Source: Dyella sp. OK004 (GTDB lineage Bacteria > Pseudomonadota > Gammaproteobacteria > Xanthomonadales > Rhodanobacteraceae). From it: DNA of 64,000 nt. Positions 59,185 to 64,000 of this stretch are shown here, piece by piece. The notes beneath the pieces were generated by a model. It worked only from the letters and a program-made list of their open reading frames with translations, had not been told where the DNA came from and searched no databases. Every line of letters starts with the position of its first letter. The stretch's first letter is position 1. Both the position numbers and the translations under genes were made by a program. Location of the stretch: the NCBI RefSeq assembly GCF_900114495.1, contig NZ_FOZI01000001.1, forward strand, positions 1,197,469 through 1,261,468, written 5' to 3'.

Positions 59185-60426
59185 ATGCGCGATCGGCTCG
59201 ATCAGGAACAACAGCAGCGACAGGACGAGCTGGCGATGCCGTTCGCCGGGCCCGCCGCCGCTGAAGCGCCCATCGTGAGCGCCAACGGCATGACGCCGTG
59301 GCGTCGCCACTTTTCCACCGGCGCGGTGATCGCCGCTGCCACCATCTTCGGCCTGAGCTATAGCCTCTCCGCGCCGTTGATCGCCATGAATCTCGAGCAG
59401 CGCGGCCATTCCAGTACGTTTATTGGCATCAACGCGGCGATGCATGCACTCGGCGTGTTGCTGATCGCACCGGCAATGCCGGCGCTGGCAGCGCGACTGG
59501 GCGCTCGCAGTCTGGCGATGCTCGCGTTACTGATCACTGCCATCACGCTCGCCCTATTCACTGGCATCAGCAACGTCCTGTGGTGGTTTCCGTTGCGCGT
59601 GCTGCTTGGCGCGGCGGCCGAGGCGCTGTTCGTGATGTCGGAAACCTGGACCAACGTGTTGAGCACGCAGCAGGCGCGTGGACGCACCATGGCGATCTAC
59701 ACCGCATCGCTGTCGCTGGGCATGGTGCTGGGGCCGGCGCTGCTGTCGGTAATGGGGGTGAGTGCGAAGGCGTATCTGATCGGCGCCGCCATCGCGCTTG
59801 GCGCAGTGGTGTTTCTTGCGCTGCCGTGGGTCACCGCACCCGCGCGCAGCCGGCCAGAGTCAGCCCAGCCCATGAAGTATCTGCGACTGGCGCCGGTGGC
59901 GATGGCGACCACCGTGCTCAACGCCGGCGTGGAAACGGCGGGGCTGTCGTTTATCGCGCTGTATGCGACCGGGCAGGGTTGGACCGAGAGCCAGGCGATG
60001 CAGTTGATCTCCACGCTGATGCTGGGTGCGATCCTGCTGCAGCTGCCGATCGGCTGGCTGGCGGATCGCATGGACAAGCAGCGGCTGGTGATGGTGCTGG
60101 CTCTGATTTCCGCGTTCGGCGCATTGCTGTGGCCGTTTGCGCTGAGCCAGACCTGGCTCGCTTTCAGCGTGGTGTTTGTTTGGGGCGGGCTGTTCGTGGG
60201 CATCTATACGGTGATGCTGGCGATGGTGGGCAGCCGCTTCGAAGGCAGCGATCTGGTGGGTGTGTACGCAGTGATGGGCATGGCCTGGGGCCTGGGTGCG
60301 CTGGCCGGCCCCGCACTGGCAGGCGTGGCGATGGGCGTGAATGCGCTATTCGGCCTGCCGGGGATGATCGCGCTGGGCTGCGCGGTGTTCGCAGTGTTTC
60401 TGGCGCGCTCGCGCAGCGCGACCTGA
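59185..60426 (+). CDS. MFS transporter (YcaD-like)
   Basis: A 413-residue carrier with twelve hydrophobic segments after a 45-residue polar N-terminus rich in Gln. The loop motif LAARLGARSLAML, the helix-4/5 region VLLGAAAEALFVMSETWTN and LADRMDKQRLVMVLALISA place it in the MFS, closest to YcaD-type proteins. GAGGGAA precedes the ATG. The next gene follows after 21 bp, so the two are probably co-transcribed. The substrate is unknown. Confidence 0.88.
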   Translation: MRDRLDQEQQQRQDELAMPFAGPAAAEAPIVSANGMTPWRRHFSTGAVIAAATIFGLSYSLSAPLIAMNLEQRGHSSTFIGINAAMHALGVLLIAPAMPALAARLGARSLAMLALLITAITLALFTGISNVLWWFPLRVLLGAAAEALFVMSETWTNVLSTQQARGRTMAIYTASLSLGMVLGPALLSVMGVSAKAYLIGAAIALGAVVFLALPWVTAPARSRPESAQPMKYLRLAPVAMATTVLNAGVETAGLSFIALYATGQGWTESQAMQLISTLMLGAILLQLPIGWLADRMDKQRLVMVLALISAFGALLWPFALSQTWLAFSVVFVWGGLFVGIYTVMLAMVGSRFEGSDLVGVYAVMGMAWGLGALAGPALAGVAMGVNALFGLPGMIALGCAVFAVFLARSRSAT

Positions 60427-60447
60427 GCCATGGACTAGGAGCGAAGC

Positions 60448-61830
60448 ATGGTTCGACTCGGTCTGCTTCTGTTGGGCACGAATTACATCAAGCGACGCTG
60501 GCCGCTGCTGGCTGCGATAGGTGCGCTGTGGGCGGCGCTGGGTGCGGCGATCTTTATCGATGCACTGGATGGCGTGATGTATTTCCCCATCCATGTGTTC
60601 GGTTACCTAGTGCTGATTGAGGCGGTGGCGACTTTGGTGGTGTCGTCGCCGCGACCGGGTACCACGGCAGTGCTGCGCAAGGCGCGCGGCGTGGCGTTCC
60701 TGGTGCTGGGCCTGTTGATTATCGACGCGCACCATGCGGCCAGCGTAATTTTGGCCATGCTGTTCGGGCTGTGCTTTCTGATCGACGGTGGTTTCCGCAT
60801 CGCCGCGGCGGCGGTGGTGCGCTTCAACGGTTGGCATTTGTCGTTGATGACCGGCGTGCTGGAAGTGCTGTTCGCGGCCTTTATGTTCGAGCCGTATCCC
60901 ACCTTCTATGCGGGCACGGTGCCTTACTGCATCGGCATGGGTCTGTTCCTTTCCGGCATCGGCCTGCTACGCCAGGCCGTGCGCCTGAAGCGCCTGCCAG
61001 ACAACGCTGCGCTCTCGCTGCTGCTGGCACGCGGCCTGCCACCGACCGAGCGTGAGTTGAAACCCGAAGCCGTGATGGGCGATGCCGGCGAACTGGTGGT
61101 GCATGTGTGGACGCCTTCCGGTTCTGCCGAAGATGTGGTGCCGCAACCGCTGGTGGACCGCTATATCGCCGCTGTCGACGGCAAGGGCGTGGTCTCCACC
61201 GGTCACGCCGCGCTGGAATGCGCACCGGATATCTACGTGAGCCACTACCCCGCCGTGGAGATCGACCGTACCGGCGGTGACTTCGCACGGATGCTGCGCG
61301 CAACCACCGAGAACAATGTGGAGGGCAAGTTCCAGCCTTCCTACGCCATCGAGTCCGCCGGCTGGTGCAACTCCACCGCCCAGGTGCGCTTCACCGATTA
61401 CGATCGTGGCCGGTTGCTGGCGTTCTGGCTGCGCTATCGCCAGGACACCACCTACAACCTCACCAGTCGCAACTGTTCCAGCACGGTGGCGCATTGTCTG
61501 GAAGCCGCACTGGAAGGCAGCCTGGCTCGCGATGGTGCGGGGCTGATGGTTTTCCTGCGCGCCATGCTGAATCCGGAACTATGGGTGGCCGCGCAGCTGC
61601 GCAAACGCGCCGAGGCGATGGCGTGGACACCGGGCCTGGTGCTCGACTATGCGCGTGCCATGCATGCGGCGATCCAGCCAGCACCGTGGGGTTGGTACAG
61701 CTTGATCATTTCCTTCCAGCGCGCGTGGCGCTATGCCTCGATGGTGATCAAGGGCCAGCCGATCCAGAGCATGGGAGCGATCCAGCGGGAAGTGGAAGCC
61801 AAGCGGCATACCAAAGCGACCGGAAGCTGA
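60448..61830 (+). CDS. HdeD-like membrane domain fused to a permuted papain-fold domain
   Basis: A 460-residue protein. Residues 1-180 hold six hydrophobic segments typical of HdeD/DUF308 (LLAAIGALWAALGAAIFID, RKARGVAFLVLGLLIIDAH, VILAMLFGLCFLIDGGFRI, LMTGVLEVLFAAFMF). About 210-370 look like a circularly permuted NlpC/P60 (LRAT/YiiX-like) domain: catalytic His in VVSTGHAALECAPDIYVSH and later Cys in YNLTSRNCSSTVAHCLE. AGGAGCG precedes the ATG. It probably faces the cytoplasm or periplasm as a membrane-tethered amidase or acyl hydrolase. The substrate is unknown. Confidence 0.8.
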   Translation: MVRLGLLLLGTNYIKRRWPLLAAIGALWAALGAAIFIDALDGVMYFPIHVFGYLVLIEAVATLVVSSPRPGTTAVLRKARGVAFLVLGLLIIDAHHAASVILAMLFGLCFLIDGGFRIAAAAVVRFNGWHLSLMTGVLEVLFAAFMFEPYPTFYAGTVPYCIGMGLFLSGIGLLRQAVRLKRLPDNAALSLLLARGLPPTERELKPEAVMGDAGELVVHVWTPSGSAEDVVPQPLVDRYIAAVDGKGVVSTGHAALECAPDIYVSHYPAVEIDRTGGDFARMLRATTENNVEGKFQPSYAIESAGWCNSTAQVRFTDYDRGRLLAFWLRYRQDTTYNLTSRNCSSTVAHCLEAALEGSLARDGAGLMVFLRAMLNPELWVAAQLRKRAEAMAWTPGLVLDYARAMHAAIQPAPWGWYSLIISFQRAWRYASMVIKGQPIQSMGAIQREVEAKRHTKATGS

Positions 61831-61849
61831 CAGGCCGGGAGAACATGTC

Positions 61850-62380
61850 ATGAGTCCATGGGGATCTTCATTGCGCCGCCTGCGCCAATTGCGCGGCATG
61901 AAACAGGCGCATCTCGCGCAGTTGATGTGCGTCACACAATCGACGGTATCTCGCTGGGAACGTGGCGAGCTGGAGATGTCGCCAGCGCAGCAGCGTGATG
62001 TGCAACGGCTGCTGGAGGCGCACCCCGGTCCCGCACAGGATGCGGCATTGAAGCGACTGGTCCAGTCGTCCACGCACAAGGTGCATCTGATCTGCGACCG
62101 CACCCACCGATTGCTGGCGGTGTCACCCTCGCGCTTGGCCGAGTGGCGCAGGCCGCTATCAGAATTGCTGGGCACGTCGTTGCTGGTCTATGCCACACCG
62201 GAAATCCTGCAAGCGGAATCCACGCTGGAACGACGCGGCTGGTACGAAGGCATGCAAAGTTCGCTGCAAATCACCACCGGCACCAATGCCTCGCTGCCGA
62301 TCCGCCCCGGCATGGCGCTATGGGAACGCGTGCCGCTGGCTGACGGCAGCGCCGGCCGATTGGTCACGGCTGTGGCCTGA
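61850..62380 (+). CDS. XRE-type HTH regulator with a sensor-like C-terminal domain
   Basis: A 176-residue protein. Residues 5-60 are a helix-turn-helix (LRRLRQLRGMKQAHLAQLM, VTQSTVSRWERGELEMSP). The rest (HLICDRTHRLLAVSPSRLA, LLGTSLLVYATPEILQAES, GMALWERVPLADGSAGRLV) resembles a PAS-like sensor fold. It lies 19 bp after the HdeD fusion gene and may control this operon. The ligand is unknown. Confidence 0.83.
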   Translation: MSPWGSSLRRLRQLRGMKQAHLAQLMCVTQSTVSRWERGELEMSPAQQRDVQRLLEAHPGPAQDAALKRLVQSSTHKVHLICDRTHRLLAVSPSRLAEWRRPLSELLGTSLLVYATPEILQAESTLERRGWYEGMQSSLQITTGTNASLPIRPGMALWERVPLADGSAGRLVTAVA

Positions 62381-62467
62381 GCGCGCCAGTGCATAATTTA
62401 TGCGTGGCCGCGCCGACATACCGTTGCTAGGCTGGCGATCTGCACACAGGCAACACGAGAGCACGCC

Positions 62468-63454
62468 ATGACCATCCTGGTGACAGGCAGCGCCGGCCAT
62501 CTCGGCGAAGCGTTGATGCGCAGCCTGCATGCCGCGTCGCGCAGCGCCATCGGTATCGATCGCAAAGCTTCGCCATTCACGCAACGCGTTGGCGATATCG
62601 CGGACCGCGCCTTTGTGCGCACTGCCATGCGCGGTGTGCGTGCGGTGATCCATACCGCCACGCTGCACAAGCCGCATGTGGCCACGCATTCGGCGCAGGA
62701 CTTTATCGACACCAATATCAGCGGCACGCTGGCCTTACTGGAAGAAGCCGTCGCCGCGGGGGTGAGCGCGTTCGTGTTCACCAGCACCACCAGCACCTTT
62801 GGCGCTGCACTGACACCCGGCACGGGTCAGCCGGCGGCGTGGATCAACGAGCACGTGGCGCCGATTCCCAAGAACATCTACGGCACCACCAAGCTCGCTG
62901 CCGAGAACCTGTGCGAACTGTTCCACCGCAAGCAGCGCCTGTCGGTACTGGTGCTGCGCACCTCGCGCTTTTTTCCCGAGGCGGACGACCACGCGGGGAC
63001 GCGCGACGCCTATGACATCGCCAATGCGCAAGCGAACGAGCTGCTATACCGCCGTGCCGATATCGAGGATGTGGTGAGCGCGCATCTGCTTGCCGTAGAA
63101 CGCGCGCCAGCCGTCGGCTTCGGCCGTTACATCATCTCCGCCACCTCGCCGTTCGCCCCGGAGGACCTCGCGCTACTGCACCGCGATGCGCCCGCCGTGG
63201 TGCAACGTTTGTTCCCTTCTTTCCAGGCGCTGTACAACGCGCGCGGTTGGCGCATGTTTCCGCGCGTGGACCGCGTCTACGTCAACGCACTCGCGCGGCA
63301 TGAGCTTGGCTGGCAGCCGAAGTATCACTTTGCGCAGGTGCTGGCTTGTCTTGCGGCGGGGCGCGATTTCCGCAGCCCGCTCGCGCTAGCCGTCGGTGCG
63401 AAGGGATATCACGACACCACGTTCGGCGACATGCCGTACCCCGTCACCCCGTAG
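62468..63454 (+). CDS. NAD-dependent epimerase/dehydratase family protein
   Basis: A 328-residue extended SDR. The nucleotide loop is TILVTGSAGHLGEALMRSL, followed by the later VIHTATLHKPHVATHS. The catalytic Tyr-Lys is in NIYGTTKLAAENLCE and a Ser/Thr stretch is in FVFTSTTSTFGAA. It resembles UDP-sugar epimerases, but the substrate is unassigned. GAGAGCACG precedes the ATG. The stop TAG is read from the GTAG head of a REP element. Confidence 0.9.
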   Translation: MTILVTGSAGHLGEALMRSLHAASRSAIGIDRKASPFTQRVGDIADRAFVRTAMRGVRAVIHTATLHKPHVATHSAQDFIDTNISGTLALLEEAVAAGVSAFVFTSTTSTFGAALTPGTGQPAAWINEHVAPIPKNIYGTTKLAAENLCELFHRKQRLSVLVLRTSRFFPEADDHAGTRDAYDIANAQANELLYRRADIEDVVSAHLLAVERAPAVGFGRYIISATSPFAPEDLALLHRDAPAVVQRLFPSFQALYNARGWRMFPRVDRVYVNALARHELGWQPKYHFAQVLACLAAGRDFRSPLALAVGAKGYHDTTFGDMPYPVTP

Positions 63455-63548
63455 GAGCGCACCCGGTGCGCGACCCGACTTGCTAGGGCGTACATCTACA
63501 GACATGGGCCCGCGTTGCGGGCCTTTCGCGCACCGGGTGCGCTCCTAC
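63451..63548. repeat. GTAG-headed REP pair (BIME-like)
   Basis: Two inverted 23-bp copies (63451-63473 and 63526-63548; GTAGGAGCGCACCCGGTGCG...) each contain a GCGCACC/GGTGCGC hairpin. They flank a GGGCCCGC/GCGGGCC stem near 63507. GTAG heads are typical of REPs mobilised by RAYT (Y1) transposases in Xanthomonadales. The TAG stops of both flanking convergent genes lie inside the two heads. Confidence 0.9.
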
Positions 63549-64000
63549 GGCGTAGCCTCGCTTCGCGCGTATTCGGCGGGGGTGCGGCCCACCAGTTTGC
63601 GGAAGTCGCGGATGAAATGGGCCTGGTCGAAGTAGCCCAGCTCCAGCGCCAGCTCGGCCCAGGCAACGGCGCGGCCTTCCTGCAATTGCGCGATGGCTTC
63701 GTGCAGGCGATAGCGGTTGATCACCCACTTGGGGCCAATGCCAACGTATTGCTGGAACAGCCGCTGCAACGCACGCGTGCCCAGTCCACTTTGTTCGCAT
63801 ACCTGCTCGACCGAGGTGATGCCGCGATCATCGGCAATGCTGGCGACGATGGTGCTGACGCGCTCGACCATCGCGTCGTGTGGCGGCAGGCGATCGAGCA
63901 GGAAACGCTCGGCGAGGGCGATCATGGCATCGACATCCGCCGCCGCCAGCACGTCGGCCTCAAATGACCCGGCATCAGCACCGAATACGTCGGGCACGGC
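63545..64000 (-). CDS. AraC-family regulator (5' end beyond window)
   Basis: The C-terminal part, at least 150 residues, of an AraC regulator. The two helix-turn-helix units are recognisable: TSVEQVCEQSGLGTRALQR and VAWAELALELGYFDQAHFI, followed by RDFRKLVGRTPAEYAR. The sequence upstream of residue 1 of the last ATG stays open to the window edge, so the true start lies outside. The stop TAG lies in a REP head. Confidence 0.88.
   Translation of the reverse strand, partial: AVPDVFGADAGSFEADVLAAADVDAMIALAERFLLDRLPPHDAMVERVSTIVASIADDRGITSVEQVCEQSGLGTRALQRLFQQYVGIGPKWVINRYRLHEAIAQLQEGRAVAWAELALELGYFDQAHFIRDFRKLVGRTPAEYARSEATP

Overview
The window looks like a chromosomal segment of a high-GC gammaproteobacterium of the Xanthomonadales, most likely Rhodanobacteraceae (Dyella, Rhodanobacter or Luteibacter-like). 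This is an inference from the high GC, the TonB-receptor plus glycoside-hydrolase gene sets, the GTAG-headed palindromic repeats and the dispersed intergenic repeat family. I see no tRNA, rRNA, CRISPR array, prophage or intact insertion sequence.

Positions 1-11893 hold a sugar-acquisition and catabolism locus. A leftward set (sugar-type TonB receptor, secreted GH5-like hydrolase, periplasmic aldose epimerase) faces a rightward operon (FadR-type GntR regulator, dgoK, dgoA, dgoD, SDR sugar dehydrogenase, SMP-30 lactonase, sugar/H+ symporter). Together these encode an oxidative (De Ley-Doudoroff) D-galactose route: import, mutarotation, oxidation to the lactone, hydrolysis to galactonate, dehydration to KDGal, phosphorylation, and aldol cleavage to pyruvate and glyceraldehyde-3-phosphate. 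Most junctions overlap by 4 bp. The exception is gntR to dgoK, where a 290-bp exactly symmetric nest of palindromes (5763-6052) ends inside the first dgoK codons. I regard this as the strangest piece of DNA in the window.

Positions 12000-14500 hold a YefM-YoeB toxin-antitoxin pair with unusual extensions and a class III CoA-transferase. Positions 14509-28119 are a leftward carbohydrate cluster: GH127, a TIM-barrel/SUMF1 fusion, ribokinase, serine hydrolase, a second TonB receptor, LysR, a beta-propeller/sodium symporter fusion and a CoA-ester lyase.

Positions 28298-36954 are a surface-structure region. It has an 1867-residue Ig-repeat autotransporter diverging from three tandem phage tail-collar (Mdp-like) proteins, a GNAT acetyltransferase, a DUF6916-like protein and a small protein. 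Positions 36977-51900 are housekeeping and accessory genes: GST, a PLP dehydratase with an Lrp regulator, a MocR regulator, an ABC-2 exporter, a compatible-solute ABC importer with a fused binding protein and permease, an HxlR regulator with paired operators, and several small lipoproteins or SnoaL-like proteins.

Positions 51900-64000 contain a possible small RNA, a secreted beta-helix protein, an alpha/beta hydrolase, a pirin/LysR pair, an MFS carrier, an HdeD/permuted-papain fusion, an HTH regulator, a sugar epimerase-like protein and a partial AraC regulator. Four intergenic families of inverted-repeat DNA punctuate the window: a ~370-bp repeat in four copies, a 113-bp palindromic element in two copies, GTAG REPs, and C-rich/G-rich hairpins. 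Most sit directly at gene ends.
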